In this document: piece after piece, positions 10,505 through 20,299 of the stretch
Numbering within the stretch: the stretch's first letter is position 1
Layout of the letters: each line of letters begins with the position of its first letter
Origin: Streptomyces gobiensis
Lineage (GTDB): Bacteria; Actinomycetota; Actinomycetes; Streptomycetales; Streptomycetaceae
NCBI RefSeq assembly: GCF_021216675.1
Contig: NZ_CP086120.1
Coordinates: 124,001 to 188,000 of the forward strand
Length of the DNA: 64,000 bases
Direction: 5' to 3'
Position numbers and translations under genes: made by a program
Notes under the pieces: generated by a model
Seen by the model: only the letters and a program-made list of their open reading frames with translations
What the model was told of the DNA's origin: nothing
Database searches by the model: none

Positions 10505-10748
10505 TGCCTGGGGGGGGGAGGGGTTCCCCGATTCCCGCCCCTTCCCGGAAACCGGGGCTCCGCCCCGGGGCCCCCGGTGCGGCCGGTGGCCGGGTGTTGT
10601 GCCCACCAAGCGTCGCGAGCTCCGCCCCGGGGTGGGCCGGAGCGTCGTGGCTGGTGTGGGTGGGTGGTTGCGTAGCAGGGCGGGCCCACGCCCCTCGCGG
10701 GGCTGGGGGCACCTCCCAGCGTTAGCTGGGGGAGAGTGCCCACAACAC
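10505..10748. repeat. Composite intergenic repeat, copy 2, with a nested repeat in the hairpin loop
   Basis: The gene-free 10348-10759 stretch contains the CCCGCCCCTTCCCG module, an ACCGGGGCTCCGCCCCGG hairpin and the left arm GTGTTGTGCCCACC at 10594. The matching right arm GTGCCCACAACAC lies at 10736-10748, about 100 bases further than in other copies. The inserted part (about 10608-10735) contains another palindromic repeat, GCTGGGGGCACCTCCCAGC followed by GTTAGCTGGGGGAG. The rest of the gap shows nothing recognisable. Confidence 0.7.
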
Positions 10749-10759
10749 TGGTGGGGTGC

Positions 10760-11584
10760 TTACTGGGTTAGGGCGGATTCGCCTGCTTTGCGCATGGCGG
10801 CCAGGGGGGCCGGGGAGCAGCCGGTCATCTGCTCCACCTGGAGGACCGCCTGGTGGACGAGGAGGTCCAGGCCGCCGACGACCGAAGCGCCACGGTCGCT
10901 CCAGGCGGCGGCCAGGGGGGTGGGCCAGGGGTCGTAGAGCACGTCGAAGAGGGTGCCGGGGTGCTCGGGGACGGCCGGGGCGAGGGCGTCGGTGGTGCCC
11001 GCCGGGGTGGTGGCGATGACCAGTGGTGCGCTCAGTGCCTGCTGGGCGTCCGACCAGTCGGCGGTGCGTACGGGCACGCCCAGCCGGGCGCCCCAGCCGC
11101 GCATCTCGGCGGCGCGGGCCTCGCTGCGTACATAGGCGGTGACCTCGCCGGTGCAGATTCGGGACAGGGCGGCCAGCGCCGAGGAGGCGGTGGCACCGGC
11201 GCCGAGGATGGCGGCCCGCTCGACCCGCTCGACGCCGCGCTCGCGCAGCGCGGCGACCATCCCGGGGATGTCGGTGTTGTCACCGAGCCGCCGCCCGTCG
11301 TCGGTGAAGACCACGGTATTGACCGCCTCCACGGCAGCGGCGGTCTCACTGACCTCGTGCAGGAACGGGATGACGGCCCGCTTCAGCGGCATGGTGAGGG
11401 AAAGCCCGGCCCAGTCCTCGCCCAGGCCGCTGAGGAATGGCCCGATGCCCTCTTCGTCGACCTCGAACCGGTCATATGTCCAGTCGGTCAGCCCCAGCTC
11501 CGCATAGGCCGCGCGGTGCAGCACCGGCGAGAGTGAGTGGGCGATCGGCGAGCCAAGGACAGCGGCGCGCTTACCGTCGGACAT
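10760..11584 (-). CDS. aroE: Shikimate dehydrogenase
   Basis: NADPH-dependent reduction of 3-dehydroshikimate to shikimate. The 274 residues show the substrate site SPIAHSLSPVLH, the catalytic-lysine motif SLTMPLKRAV, the NTDIPGM segment with the partner Asp, and the nucleotide-binding ILGAGATASSA. The C-terminal LVHQAVLQVEQMTG is also conserved. The ATG at 11584 overlaps the mltG stop by ATGA, so aroE is translationally coupled to a cell-wall enzyme gene rather than to the other aro genes. Confidence 0.96.
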   Translation of the reverse strand: MSDGKRAAVLGSPIAHSLSPVLHRAAYAELGLTDWTYDRFEVDEEGIGPFLSGLGEDWAGLSLTMPLKRAVIPFLHEVSETAAAVEAVNTVVFTDDGRRLGDNTDIPGMVAALRERGVERVERAAILGAGATASSALAALSRICTGEVTAYVRSEARAAEMRGWGARLGVPVRTADWSDAQQALSAPLVIATTPAGTTDALAPAVPEHPGTLFDVLYDPWPTPLAAAWSDRGASVVGGLDLLVHQAVLQVEQMTGCSPAPLAAMRKAGESALTQ

Positions 11585-13158
11585 CAGCCGTCGTTCTCCC
11601 TCTTCTTGCGCTGCTCCTCGTTGAACTCCCGCACATGTTCGTTGTGCTCCTCTAGGGTGACGGAGAAGCGGGTGTCGCCGGGTTTGACGGTGACGAAGTA
11701 CAGCCAGTCACCCTTGGTCGGGTTGAGCGCCGCGTCGATGGCCTGGTGGCCGGGGTTACCGATCGGGCCTGGCGGCAGCCCCGGGTGCCGATAGGTGTTG
11801 TACGGCGACTTGAGCTTGGTGTCGTTCACGGTGACGTCCAGGGTGGACCGGCCCAGCGCGTAGTTGATGGTCGAGTCGAAGTCGAGCTTTCCGTTCGTCG
11901 CCGTGTTATCGGGTTTCAGACGGTTGTAGACGACCCGGGAGACCTTGCCGAAGTCCTCGTCATCCTGCGCCTCGGCCTGAATGAGGGAGGCTACGGTGAG
12001 AACTTCGAACGGGGTCAGGCCGACCTTCTTCGCGTCCGACTCCACCTTCTTGAACTCGGCCTTGGACCGCTTCACCATCTCCTTGAGCACGGCCTTGGGC
12101 TCGGTCTTCTTGCCGACACTGTATTTCGCCGGGAAGAGGAAGCCCTCCACTTTGCCGCCCGCCCACTCGGGCAGGGCCAGATTCGCGGACTTGGCGGCCT
12201 TCTTGGTGGTGCCTGCTGGGGATTCGGTCTTCTCGTCGATCAGTTTGTAGATCGCCGAGGCGCGCATTCCTTCCGGAATGATGAGGCCGGACTGGCTGGC
12301 CGGGTCGAGCATCATGGTCAGGGCCGCGGCCGCGGACATCTCCTTGCGCAGGACATAGGTGCCAGCCTGAATGGTCTGCGCCTTGGTGTTGTTCCTGGCC
12401 GCGGCGACGAACGCGTCATGGCTCTTCACCACACCCTCACGCTTGAGGATGTTGCCCATCTGGGAAACCGTGGACTCCGGCGGGATCTCGATATGGACCT
12501 CGCCGGTGCCCTGTCCGGCGTAGTCGGGCGCGTCCGCGAAATGGCTGTTGTAGAACGTATAGCCGTAGTAGGCGCCGGTGCCGACGCCGCCCGTGAGGAC
12601 GAGGGCGACAACCATGCAGGCGCAGCCGCTCTTGCGCTTGACGCTGCCGCGCCGGGAGCGACCGCTCCGACGGCCGCCCCGGGTGGGCGGCTCATCATCG
12701 TCGTCGTCCTCGTCCCGGTCGGCGAAGAAGGCGTGTTCGCCCTCGTCGGGTCCGGGGTCCCAGCCGGTGTCCGGGTCCGGTCCCGGCTCCGCCGTCCGCT
12801 GCCGCTGGGGCCGGGGCGGCGGATACGCGTCCGGGGTGCCGTAGTAGTCGGGCTGCTGGCCGTAGGGGTTGGGGGGTGGCTGCTGGCCGTAGGGGTCGCC
12901 GACCCCCGCGCCGTAGAACTGGTCCGTCCCGCCCTGGCTGCCGTCCCAGTTCCCGTACGGAGTCTGCTGATGTTCCTGAGGCTGTTGGGGATGCTGGGGG
13001 TGCTGGGGCTGTTGGGGGTAGTACGGCTCCTGCGGTTGCTGCTGGCCGCCGTAGGAGTCCCAGCTGCTCTGCTGCGCGCCGTCCCATGCCCGGTCCCCAT
13101 AGAGCGGGTCCTCGGGGTGCCACGGTTGGGAGCCTGGGCCCCGGCCATACTCAGTCAT
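11584..13158 (-). CDS. mltG: Endolytic murein transglycosylase MltG (YceG family)
   Basis: Membrane enzyme that cleaves nascent glycan strands and helps set glycan length. The 524 residues start with a long cytoplasmic tail rich in Gln, Pro, Tyr and Gly (about 1-130), then an acidic stretch with a run of Asp and a basic patch (about 150-176). One transmembrane helix (179-200) leads to the extracellular YceG domain. The catalytic Glu is in SLIQAEAQDDEDF, followed by the conserved VVYNRL and NTYRHPGLPPGPI motifs. The tail is a lineage-specific extension compared with E. coli. Confidence 0.94.
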   Translation of the reverse strand: MTEYGRGPGSQPWHPEDPLYGDRAWDGAQQSSWDSYGGQQQPQEPYYPQQPQHPQHPQQPQEHQQTPYGNWDGSQGGTDQFYGAGVGDPYGQQPPPNPYGQQPDYYGTPDAYPPPRPQRQRTAEPGPDPDTGWDPGPDEGEHAFFADRDEDDDDDEPPTRGGRRSGRSRRGSVKRKSGCACMVVALVLTGGVGTGAYYGYTFYNSHFADAPDYAGQGTGEVHIEIPPESTVSQMGNILKREGVVKSHDAFVAAARNNTKAQTIQAGTYVLRKEMSAAAALTMMLDPASQSGLIIPEGMRASAIYKLIDEKTESPAGTTKKAAKSANLALPEWAGGKVEGFLFPAKYSVGKKTEPKAVLKEMVKRSKAEFKKVESDAKKVGLTPFEVLTVASLIQAEAQDDEDFGKVSRVVYNRLKPDNTATNGKLDFDSTINYALGRSTLDVTVNDTKLKSPYNTYRHPGLPPGPIGNPGHQAIDAALNPTKGDWLYFVTVKPGDTRFSVTLEEHNEHVREFNEEQRKKRENDG

Positions 13159-13247
13159 CTGTCCCCTATGCCGTGCTGCGGCAACTGTCCTGGCTCGGAC
13201 GGCGTTCGAACAGTTGCCGTGTCGCGCGGAACGTTACCGTACGGCGA

Positions 13248-13712
13248 TCAGACAACCACTTCGACGCACTGCCCCGGCGGCTGGCCTGACACCCGTTCGG
13301 TCTCCAGGGTGCTCTGCAGGATGACTACCGCGGCTGCCTGGTCTATACGGGCGCGGCCCTTCCTGGCGTTCACCCCGGATGCGCGCATGGACTGTGCGGC
13401 GGTGACCGTGCTCATGCGCTCATCCACCAGGCGTACCGGAACGGGGGCGATCCGCTGGGCGGTTTCCTGGGCGAAGGCGCGGACCTTGGCCGCCGCCGGG
13501 CCCTCACGCCCGTTGAGGGAACGCGGGAGCCCTATGACGACCTCAAGGGGCTCATACTCAGCGACGAGTTCGGCCAGCCGCCGCTGGGCGGCCGGGATAT
13601 CGCGTCCCGGTACGGTCTCGACGGGCGTGGCGAGGAGCCCGTCGGGGTCACTGCTCGCGACCCCGATACGGGCGTCCCCTACATCGACGGCGAGCCGTCT
13701 GCCGCGCCGCAT
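13248..13712 (-). CDS. ruvX: Holliday junction resolvase-like YqgF/RuvX
   Basis: RNase H-fold nuclease implicated in 16S pre-rRNA 5' processing and possibly in junction resolution. The 154 residues have the first acidic motif LAVDVGDARIGVA, the GLPRSLNG loop, VRLVDERMSTVTA with the second acidic residues, and the DQAAAVVILQ C-terminal motif. The ATG at 13712 overlaps the alaS stop by ATGA. It lies between alaS and mltG, the usual actinobacterial neighbourhood. Confidence 0.93.
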   Translation of the reverse strand: MRRGRRLAVDVGDARIGVASSDPDGLLATPVETVPGRDIPAAQRRLAELVAEYEPLEVVIGLPRSLNGREGPAAAKVRAFAQETAQRIAPVPVRLVDERMSTVTAAQSMRASGVNARKGRARIDQAAAVVILQSTLETERVSGQPPGQCVEVVV

Positions 13713-16381
13713 CAGGCGCTCTCCGCCACCAGGCGCTCAACGGCGGCAAGCGCCTCATCGATGGCGGCCGGGTCCTGGCCACCGCCCTGGGCGACATCCG
13801 GCTTGCCGCCACCGCCGCCGCCGAGGGTCTTGGCGGCGGTACGGACCAGGTCACCGGCCTTGAGGCCACGCTCGCGGGCGGCCTCATTGGTGGCGATGAC
13901 GGTCAGCGGACGGTCCTTGACCACGGTGAAGAGGGCCACCACAGCCGGACGGTCGCCCGGAATGCGGTGGCGTACATCGAGGACCAGCTTGCGCAGGTCG
14001 TCGGCGCTGGTGCCGTCCGGCACGCGGCCGCTGGCCAGCGCCACGCCACGGATGTCCCTGGCGCCCTCGGCCAGGCCGCCGGCGGCCTGCAGGACCTTCT
14101 CCGCGCGGAAGCGTTCGATCTCCTTCTCGGCGTCCTTGAGCTTGCTGAGCATCCCGGAGATCTTCTCCGGCAGCTCCTCCGGGCGTCCCTTGATCAGCTC
14201 GGTGAGCTGAGCGACGACCGTGTGCTCCCTGGCCAGGAAGTTGTAGGCGTCGGTGCCGACGAGGGCCTCGACCCGGCGCACGCCGGAACCGATGGAGGAT
14301 TCGCCGAGCAGCTTGACCAGGCCGAGCTGGGCGGTGTTGTGGACGTGGGTGCCGCCGCACAGCTCCTTGGAGAAGTCGCCGATGGTGACCACGCGCACCC
14401 GGTCGCCGTACTTCTCGCCGAACTCGGCGATGGCGCCCTGCTTCTTGGCCTCGTCCATGCTCATGACCTCGGCGTGGACGTCGAGTTCGCGGCCGAGCAC
14501 CTCATTGATCTTCTGCTCGACGTCGTTGAGGACCGTACCGGGCACAGCGGTCGGTGAGCCGAAGTCGAAGCGGAAGCGGCCGGGCGAGTTCTCCGAACCG
14601 GCCTGGGCGGCGGTCGGTCCAAGGGCGTCACGCAGCGCCTGGTGGGTGAGGTGGGTGGCGCTGTGGGCGCGGGCGATGGCCCGGCGGCGGCCCACGTCGA
14701 TATGGCAGTAGGCGCCCGAGCCGACGGTGACCTCACCGACCTGGACCACGCCCTTGTGCACGCTGACCCCGGGGACCGGCTGCTGGACATCGCGGACCTT
14801 GACGACGGCACCGGAATCCAGCTTGATACGGCCCGTGTCGGCGCGCTGGCCACCGCCCTCGGCGTAGAACGGGGTGCGGTCCAGTACGACCTCGACCTCG
14901 TCGCCCTCATGGGCGGCGGGCGAGGAGACGCCGTTCACCAGCAGGCCGACGAGGGTGGCCTCGCCGTCGGTGTGGGTGTAGCCGGTGAACTCGGTGGCGC
15001 CCGCGGCGTCGGCGACCTCACGGTAGGCGGAGACATCGGCGTGGCCGGTCTTCTTGGCCCTGGCGTCGGCCTTGGCCCGCTCCCGCTGCTCCTCCATGAG
15101 GGTGCGGAAGCCCTCCTGGTCCACGGTCAGGCCCTGCTCGGCGGCCATCTCGAGGGTGAGGTCGATCGGGAAGCCCCAGGTGTCGTGGAGCAGGAACGCC
15201 TTGTCGCCGGGGAGCACCTTGCCGCCGCTCGCCTTGGTCTCGGTGACGGCGGTGTCGAGGATGTTGGTGCCGGCCTTGAGGGTCTTGAGGAAGGCGGCTT
15301 CCTCGGCGAGCGCGACGGTCTCGACGCGCTTGCGGTCGGTCAGCAGCTCCGGGTACTGCTGGCCCATCGTCTTGAGCACGACATCGACGAGCTCGCCGAC
15401 GACGGGGCCGTCCGAGCCCAGGATGCGCATATTGCGGATGGCCCGGCGCATGATGCGGCGCAGCACATAGCCACGGCCCTCATTGCCGGGGGTGACGCCG
15501 TCACCGATGAGCATCACGGAGGTGCGCATATGGTCGGCGACCACGCGCAGGGCGACGTCCGTGTCCTCGTTCGCGCCATAGCGGACGCCGGTGAGCTCGG
15601 TGGCCTTGTCGATCACGACGCGCAGGGTGTCGGTCTCGTACATATTGCGCACGCCCTGCAGGATCATGGCGAGACGCTCAAGGCCGAGGCCGGTGTCGAT
15701 GTTCTTGCTGGGCAGCTCACCGAGGATCGGGAAGTCGTCCTTGCTCTCGCCGGCGCCCCGCTCGTACTGCATGAAGACTAGGTTCCAGATCTCCACATAC
15801 CGCTCGTCGTTGACGGCGGGGCCGCCCTCGACGCCGAACTCGGGGCCGCGGTCGTAGTTGATCTCGGAGCAGGGGCCGCAGGGGCCGGGGACGCCCATGG
15901 ACCAGTAGTTGTCGGCCATGCCCAGGCGCTGGATGCGCTCGGTGGGGACGCCGATGACATCGCGCCAGATCCGCTCGGCCTCGTCGTCCAGCTCGTAGAC
16001 GGTGATCCAGAGCCTGTCCGGGTCCAGACCGTAGCCACCGTCCGCCTGGGAGCTGGTCAGCAGCTCCCAGGCGAGCTTGATGGCGCCTTCCTTGAAGTAG
16101 TCGCCGAAGGAGAAGTTGCCGCACATCTGGAAGAAGGTGCCGTGCCGGGTGGTCTTGCCGACCTCTTCGATGTCCGGGGTGCGGACACACTTCTGCACGC
16201 TGGTGGCGCGCGGGGCGGGCGGGGCGACCTCGCCGAGGAAGTACGGCTTGAACGGGACCATGCCGGCGGGGACCAGCAGCAGCGTCGGGTCGTCCGCGAT
16301 CAGCGACGCCGACGGCACGACGATGTGCCCACGCTCCTCGAAGAAGCTCAGCCAGCGGCGGCGGATTTCAGCCGACTCCAT
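13712..16381 (-). CDS. alaS: Alanyl-tRNA synthetase
   Basis: Charges tRNA-Ala and edits mischarged Ser and Gly. The 889 residues contain the class II catalytic core, including [19 protein letters not shown] and the [12 protein letters not shown] segment. An editing domain with zinc ligands follows ([10 protein letters not shown], then [11 protein letters not shown]), and a C-terminal DHHA1-type glycine-rich domain ([19 protein letters not shown]) ends the chain. The ATG at 16381 shares one base with the upstream stop. Everything needed for activity appears present. Confidence 0.98.
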   Translation of the reverse strand: MESAEIRRRWLSFFEERGHIVVPSASLIADDPTLLLVPAGMVPFKPYFLGEVAPPAPRATSVQKCVRTPDIEEVGKTTRHGTFFQMCGNFSFGDYFKEGAIKLAWELLTSSQADGGYGLDPDRLWITVYELDDEAERIWRDVIGVPTERIQRLGMADNYWSMGVPGPCGPCSEINYDRGPEFGVEGGPAVNDERYVEIWNLVFMQYERGAGESKDDFPILGELPSKNIDTGLGLERLAMILQGVRNMYETDTLRVVIDKATELTGVRYGANEDTDVALRVVADHMRTSVMLIGDGVTPGNEGRGYVLRRIMRRAIRNMRILGSDGPVVGELVDVVLKTMGQQYPELLTDRKRVETVALAEEAAFLKTLKAGTNILDTAVTETKASGGKVLPGDKAFLLHDTWGFPIDLTLEMAAEQGLTVDQEGFRTLMEEQRERAKADARAKKTGHADVSAYREVADAAGATEFTGYTHTDGEATLVGLLVNGVSSPAAHEGDEVEVVLDRTPFYAEGGGQRADTGRIKLDSGAVVKVRDVQQPVPGVSVHKGVVQVGEVTVGSGAYCHIDVGRRRAIARAHSATHLTHQALRDALGPTAAQAGSENSPGRFRFDFGSPTAVPGTVLNDVEQKINEVLGRELDVHAEVMSMDEAKKQGAIAEFGEKYGDRVRVVTIGDFSKELCGGTHVHNTAQLGLVKLLGESSIGSGVRRVEALVGTDAYNFLAREHTVVAQLTELIKGRPEELPEKISGMLSKLKDAEKEIERFRAEKVLQAAGGLAEGARDIRGVALASGRVPDGTSADDLRKLVLDVRHRIPGDRPAVVALFTVVKDRPLTVIATNEAARERGLKAGDLVRTAAKTLGGGGGGKPDVAQGGGQDPAAIDEALAAVERLVAESA

Positions 16382-16704
16382 CAGTGGTCCTCTTTTCCGG
16401 TCGTACGGTTGATCGGGCCGAGCTGGGCTCGGCGGGCCTGGCCAGGCAGCTGCCTGACGGGTGCGGGGTGGTCGGGGTCCGCGGTGAGGCCCAGGGCTTC
16501 GTTCAACTCACTCTCGCGCTGCGTCATTCCGGCGCGTACGTCGAGGGCGAACTCCTTGAGCCGGTGGCCGGTGTCAACGGCCTTGCCGGCGGCGCGTGCG
16601 GCAAGCGACTCGGGGGTGAGGCTGCGCAGCTTGCGGTTGACCTTGGTGGTGGCCCAGACGCCTGCGGCGGCGCCCGCGCTGAACCAGAAAGCGCGGCGGA
16701 ACAT
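16381..16704 (-). CDS. Small membrane-associated protein (DUF6167-like)
   Basis: A 107-residue protein starting [21 protein letters not shown], a short hydrophobic N-terminal segment likely to act as a membrane anchor, followed by a basic helical region and a polar tail. Found in my recollection next to alaS throughout Streptomyces and carrying the DUF6167 label; its function is unknown. The stop shares one base with the alaS start (TGATG), so it is probably co-translated with alaS. Confidence 0.75.
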   Translation of the reverse strand: MFRRAFWFSAGAAAGVWATTKVNRKLRSLTPESLAARAAGKAVDTGHRLKEFALDVRAGMTQRESELNEALGLTADPDHPAPVRQLPGQARRAQLGPINRTTGKEDH

Positions 16705-16713
16705 GGTGGCTGA

Positions 16714-17154
16714 TCAGTCCTTTCCACCGCGGCGCCGCCACCCGCCGCGCCGGGCGGACGGAACGGTCCGGCTGACGACGACGGTGGACCGGGGCTGCGG
16801 GGCCGGTGTGCTCTTGCGGCCGAGTGCGCGGCGCACGCCGTAGCCGAACGCCGCGACCTTCACCAGCGGGCCGCCGAAAGCAGTGGAGACGGTCGAGGAG
16901 AGCGCCGAGGCGTTGGAGGTGACCTCCTGGACATCGGACGCGATGGCGTCCACCCGGTCCAGCTGCGTCTGCGCGGAGCGCACGGTCGCCGACGCCTCGC
17001 CCAGGAGGGGGACCGCCTGCTCCGTCACACCCGTCACCAGCTTGGTGGCGGCCTTGAGCGTCTGCGCGAGCCTCACCAGCACCACGGCGAGGAACGACAC
17101 CAGAATCGCCCAGAAGACAGCCACCAGGAGGCCGGCTACCTCTCCACCGGACAC
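16714..17154 (-). CDS. DUF948 membrane protein
   Basis: The 146 residues begin with one membrane helix (about 6-28), followed by a helical region compatible with coiled coil (TLKAATKLVTGVTEQAVPL onward) and a basic Arg/Lys-rich C-terminus. This is the DUF948 arrangement found in actinobacteria and firmicutes; the role is unknown. The GTG start at 17154 is the first gene of the leftward alaS group, so the promoter for that group should lie in 17155-17327. Confidence 0.8.
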   Translation of the reverse strand: MSGGEVAGLLVAVFWAILVSFLAVVLVRLAQTLKAATKLVTGVTEQAVPLLGEASATVRSAQTQLDRVDAIASDVQEVTSNASALSSTVSTAFGGPLVKVAAFGYGVRRALGRKSTPAPQPRSTVVVSRTVPSARRGGWRRRGGKD

Positions 17155-17327
17155 GCTGCACCGCTTCCCTCGGGTCGTATGGGGGTCGGCCGCCGCTCAC
17201 CTGGACGCCGCTCGTCGCGCGCCTGCCGGGTACGGCGGCAGATACCGACCTTATCGCGCCGGGCGCCGCGTCCCTACCGCATTCCCCCGGCGCTCAGCGG
17301 GCGGGAATCCCCGGCTGCCCTGGGCGA

Positions 17328-17366
17328 TTGTACGGTCCGCTTACCAACAAGTACGCTCCGTGTGCC
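17328..17366 (+). promoter_or_regulatory. Promoter of a probable leaderless mRNA
   Basis: TTGTAC (17328-17333), an 18-base spacer and TACGCT (17352-17357) place the predicted transcription start at or within a few bases of the ATG at 17367. No Shine-Dalgarno sequence precedes that ATG. This is the usual arrangement for leaderless actinobacterial transcripts. It is a sequence inference only. Confidence 0.45.
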
Positions 17367-19616
17367 ATGCGACGCATCCCGCGCCCCGAGCCAGGCTCCC
17401 GCGACTCCCCCGCCCCCCGGCGCACGCGGGGCAATCTGCCGGCGGAGCTCAATCAGTTCGTGGGCCGCCGTACCGAACTGGAGCGGTTACACCAGCAGCT
17501 CGCCGACGGCCGGCTGGTAACGGTCACCGGTGTGGGCGGGGTGGGCAAGACCCGGCTCGCGGTGCGTGCGGCGGAGCAGCTACAGGATCGCTTCCGCGAT
17601 GGGGTGTGGCTGGTGGAGCTGTCCATGCTCCAGGACGGCGGGCTGCTGGAGCACGCGGTCGGCGAGGCGCTGGGACTGGCCGACGCCACCGGGCGGCCAC
17701 CGCGCTCCGTACTCGTGGACCACCTTGCCGAGCGGCGGACGCTGCTGGTCCTGGACGGGTTCGAGCATCTTGTCGACGCGTGTGCCTCGCTCACCCACAC
17801 CCTGCTGCTCCAGGCGCCGGGCCTGCGGGTGCTGGCCACCGGTCGGCGGCCGATGGGTGTGACGGGCGAGCGGACGTACCCCCTGGCCCCTATGCCCGCA
17901 CCGGCCCCCCGGAGCAGCGGCGCTGACGCTGCCGGTGAGGGGCACGCGGCCGGTGACGCTGTCGCGCTCTTCGCCGACCGGGCCGCCGCTGTGGTGCCGG
18001 AGTTCACCGTTACGCCGGAGAACGTACGGGACGTAGCCGAGCTGTGCCATCAGCTGGACGGGATCCCACTGGCCCTGGAGCTGGCCGCCGGACGGCTGCG
18101 CGCGCTGTCCGTACGGCAGGTGCTGCTGCGGCTGGATGACCGTTTCCGGCTGCTGACCGGTGGCAGCCGGGGGGCGCTGCCCCGCCATCAGACGCTGCGT
18201 ACGGCCATCGGCTGGAGCCATGAGCTGTGCACCCCCGAAGAGCGGCTGCTGTGGGCCCGGCTCTCGGTCTTCGCCGGGCACTTCGATCTTGAGGCGGCTG
18301 AGTATGTCTGCTCGGGACCGGATCTCCCCGCGGATGAGCTGATCGATGTTCTGGCCGAGCTGGTCGCGCAGTCCGTGGTGATCCGTGATGAGGGGACCGC
18401 CGCGGGGTCTGCGGTGCGCTACCGGATGCTCGACACCGTACGGGCCTATGGCGCCGGATGGCTGGACACGCTCGGGGACACCGCCCGGATGCGGCGGCGG
18501 CACCGTGACTGGTACATGGGGCTGGCCACCTGGTGCGAGCTGGACTGGTTCAGCCCGCGGCAGGAGGAGGTGAAGGAGCAGATCGACAGCGAGCTGCCCA
18601 ATCTGCGGGCCGCCCTGGAGTTCAGCCTGGAAGGCACGGAGGACACTCATCTGGGGCAGTACCTCGCGGGCACCCTGTGGTTCTACTGGGCCGGCTGCGG
18701 GCGGCTCGCCGAAGGGCGGCACTGGCTGGACCGCGCCCTTGAGCTGCCCTCGGAGCACGGTGACTCCCGGCTGAAGGCGCTCTGGGTGGTGGGCTATACG
18801 GCCGTGCTGCAGGGCGATACGGCCGGCGCGCTCGCAGCGCTTCAGGAGTGCCGTGACGGGGCGGAGCTCACCGGCAACCGGCTGGCCGCCGCGTACGCCC
18901 AGCACCGCACCGGCTGTCTCGCCCTGGTCTCCGACGACATGCCGCGTGCCGAGGAACTGATCCGCGGCGCGCTGGCGCGGTACCGGGAGATCGGCGAGCT
19001 GAACAGCAATGTGCTCATGGGGCAGGTCGAGCTCGCCATGGCGGTGGCCTTCCAGGGGGATCTGGCGGGCGCGGTCGCGCTCTGCGAGGAGGTCCAGGAG
19101 GTCTGCGAGGACCACGGCGAGCGCTGGACGCTGGCCTACGCGCGCTATGTGCTGGCGTATGCCGCCTGGGCCCGGGGCGAGCCGGACAGGGCCCGGGAGC
19201 TGCTGGCAGAGTGTCTGGCCATCAACCATCTCTTCCACGATCTGCTCGGCCTGGTACTCGCCGTGGAGCTGATGGCACTGATCACCTCGGCGCGGGGCGA
19301 CCCGGCTGAGGCGGCCGTGCTGCAGGGCGCGGCCGGGCGGATCTGGCCATCGGTGGGGCTGAAGCTGTTCGGCTCCCGGTACTTCTACGCGCCCCATGTG
19401 CTGTGCGAGGAGCGGGCCCGTGCGGCGCTCGGCACGGTGGAGTACGAGCGGCTGCTGCGCGAGGGTGCCCGGCTGGATCTGGCAGCGACCGTGGAGCGCG
19501 TGCTGGGCGTACGGGAGCCGTCCCGGCACCGGGGAGCCGTGCCTGCGGCACGGACCGCGTCGGCACATCAGCCCTCCGCCTCCCCGGCCGTGAACGGCGG
19601 GGAGGCGGAGGGCTGA
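17367..19616 (+). CDS. STAND-type NTPase with helical-repeat C-terminus
   Basis: The 749 residues resemble the ATPase and repeat parts of AfsR/LuxR-type STAND regulators. Walker A is TGVGGVGKTRL at about 54-64, Walker B is TLLVLDGFEHLV, then come an RRPMGVTGERTYPL segment and the winged-helix-like region around RHQTLRTAIGWSHEL. The second half is tetratricopeptide-like. Neither a SARP nor a LuxR DNA-binding domain is present at either end, so it may be a signalling switch rather than a direct regulator. The start at 17367 has no ribosome site. The last 15 codons are encoded within a perfect hairpin (separate entry). Confidence 0.85.
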   Translation: MRRIPRPEPGSRDSPAPRRTRGNLPAELNQFVGRRTELERLHQQLADGRLVTVTGVGGVGKTRLAVRAAEQLQDRFRDGVWLVELSMLQDGGLLEHAVGEALGLADATGRPPRSVLVDHLAERRTLLVLDGFEHLVDACASLTHTLLLQAPGLRVLATGRRPMGVTGERTYPLAPMPAPAPRSSGADAAGEGHAAGDAVALFADRAAAVVPEFTVTPENVRDVAELCHQLDGIPLALELAAGRLRALSVRQVLLRLDDRFRLLTGGSRGALPRHQTLRTAIGWSHELCTPEERLLWARLSVFAGHFDLEAAEYVCSGPDLPADELIDVLAELVAQSVVIRDEGTAAGSAVRYRMLDTVRAYGAGWLDTLGDTARMRRRHRDWYMGLATWCELDWFSPRQEEVKEQIDSELPNLRAALEFSLEGTEDTHLGQYLAGTLWFYWAGCGRLAEGRHWLDRALELPSEHGDSRLKALWVVGYTAVLQGDTAGALAALQECRDGAELTGNRLAAAYAQHRTGCLALVSDDMPRAEELIRGALARYREIGELNSNVLMGQVELAMAVAFQGDLAGAVALCEEVQEVCEDHGERWTLAYARYVLAYAAWARGEPDRARELLAECLAINHLFHDLLGLVLAVELMALITSARGDPAEAAVLQGAAGRIWPSVGLKLFGSRYFYAPHVLCEERARAALGTVEYERLLREGARLDLAATVERVLGVREPSRHRGAVPAARTASAHQPSASPAVNGGEAEG
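19570..19614. terminator. Terminator hairpin overlapping the end of the STAND ATPase gene
   Basis: A 17-bp perfect stem, AGCCCTCCGCCTCCCCG at 19570-19586 pairing with 19598-19614, ends on the first base of the TGA stop. The facing gene rpsD ends 30 bases away, so the hairpin probably stops both transcripts. It also encodes the protein tail around SASPAVNGGEAEG. Confidence 0.7.
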
Positions 19617-19646
19617 GCGCGGTGCGGCTGCGGCTGCTGGAGCCGG

Positions 19647-20258
19647 TCAGCGGGCGTAGTACTCGACGACCAGCTGCTCGTCGCAGGTGACCGGGATCTC
19701 CTTGCGGTTGGGGTCCCGGTCCAGCCGGAAGGCGAGCGCCTCGAGGTTGACCTCGAGGTAGCGCGGGGTCTCGCCATCGGGGGCGTAGCCGCCCTCGCGC
19801 GCCACCAGGAAGGGGTGCTTACCGCGGCTGCGCTCGCGGACCGTCACGACATCGTCCGGGCGGACCCGGAAGGACGGCTTGTCGACCTTCCGGTCGTTCA
19901 CCGCGATGTGACCGTGCACCACCATCTGGCGGGCCTGGTAGATGGTGCGGGCGATACCCGACCGCAGGACGAGCGCGTCCAGACGGCGCTCAAGCTCGAC
20001 GATGAGGGCTTCGCCCGTCTTGCCGTCGACCTTCCGAGCGCGGTCGTAGGCACGCGCCATCTGGCGCTCACTGATGTCGTACTGAGCGCGCAGACGCTGC
20101 TTCTCCAGCAGCCGGACCTTGTAGTCACTGGTCTGCTTGCGACCCCGGCCGTGCTCCCCCGGCGGGTAGGGACGCTGCTCGAAGTACTTGACGGCCTTCG
20201 GGGTCAGCGCGATGCCGAGGGCACGCGACTTCTTGACCTTGGGACGCGACTGGTTCAC
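19647..20258 (-). CDS. rpsD: 30S ribosomal protein S4, cysteine-free form
   Basis: Primary 16S rRNA-binding protein of the small subunit. The 203 residues include the [13 protein letters not shown] segment and the S4 RNA-binding domain ([20 protein letters not shown], then [19 protein letters not shown]). The N-terminal domain contains no cysteines, so this is the zinc-independent type. The GTG start at 20258 has a GGAGGT site eight bases upstream. It is monocistronic here, faces a STAND ATPase and is divergent by only 55 bases from a DUF2470 gene with an iron-box-like site between them. Confidence 0.98.
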   Translation of the reverse strand: MNQSRPKVKKSRALGIALTPKAVKYFEQRPYPPGEHGRGRKQTSDYKVRLLEKQRLRAQYDISERQMARAYDRARKVDGKTGEALIVELERRLDALVLRSGIARTIYQARQMVVHGHIAVNDRKVDKPSFRVRPDDVVTVRERSRGKHPFLVAREGGYAPDGETPRYLEVNLEALAFRLDRDPNRKEIPVTCDEQLVVEYYAR

Positions 20259-20280
20259 GTTGAACGGACCTCCGTGTAAG

Positions 20281-20299
20281 TTAGGTGAGGCTTACCTTA
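20281..20299. promoter_or_regulatory. Iron box (DmdR1/IdeR-type operator)
   Basis: TTAGGTGAGGCTTACCTTA matches 16 of 19 bases of the published Streptomyces iron-box consensus TTAGGTTAGGCTCACCTAA and is itself palindromic at 7 of 9 paired positions. It lies 14 bases before the ATG of the DUF2470 gene and 22 bases before the rpsD start. Ferrous-bound DmdR1 would be expected to repress here when iron is plentiful. Whether it governs one or both genes cannot be told. Confidence 0.65.

Noticed and set aside
17580..19568. A 662-codon open frame on the minus strand opposite the STAND ATPase
   Set aside because: Its sequence shows no domain and simply mirrors the codon bias of the real plus-strand gene, whose Walker motifs are clear.
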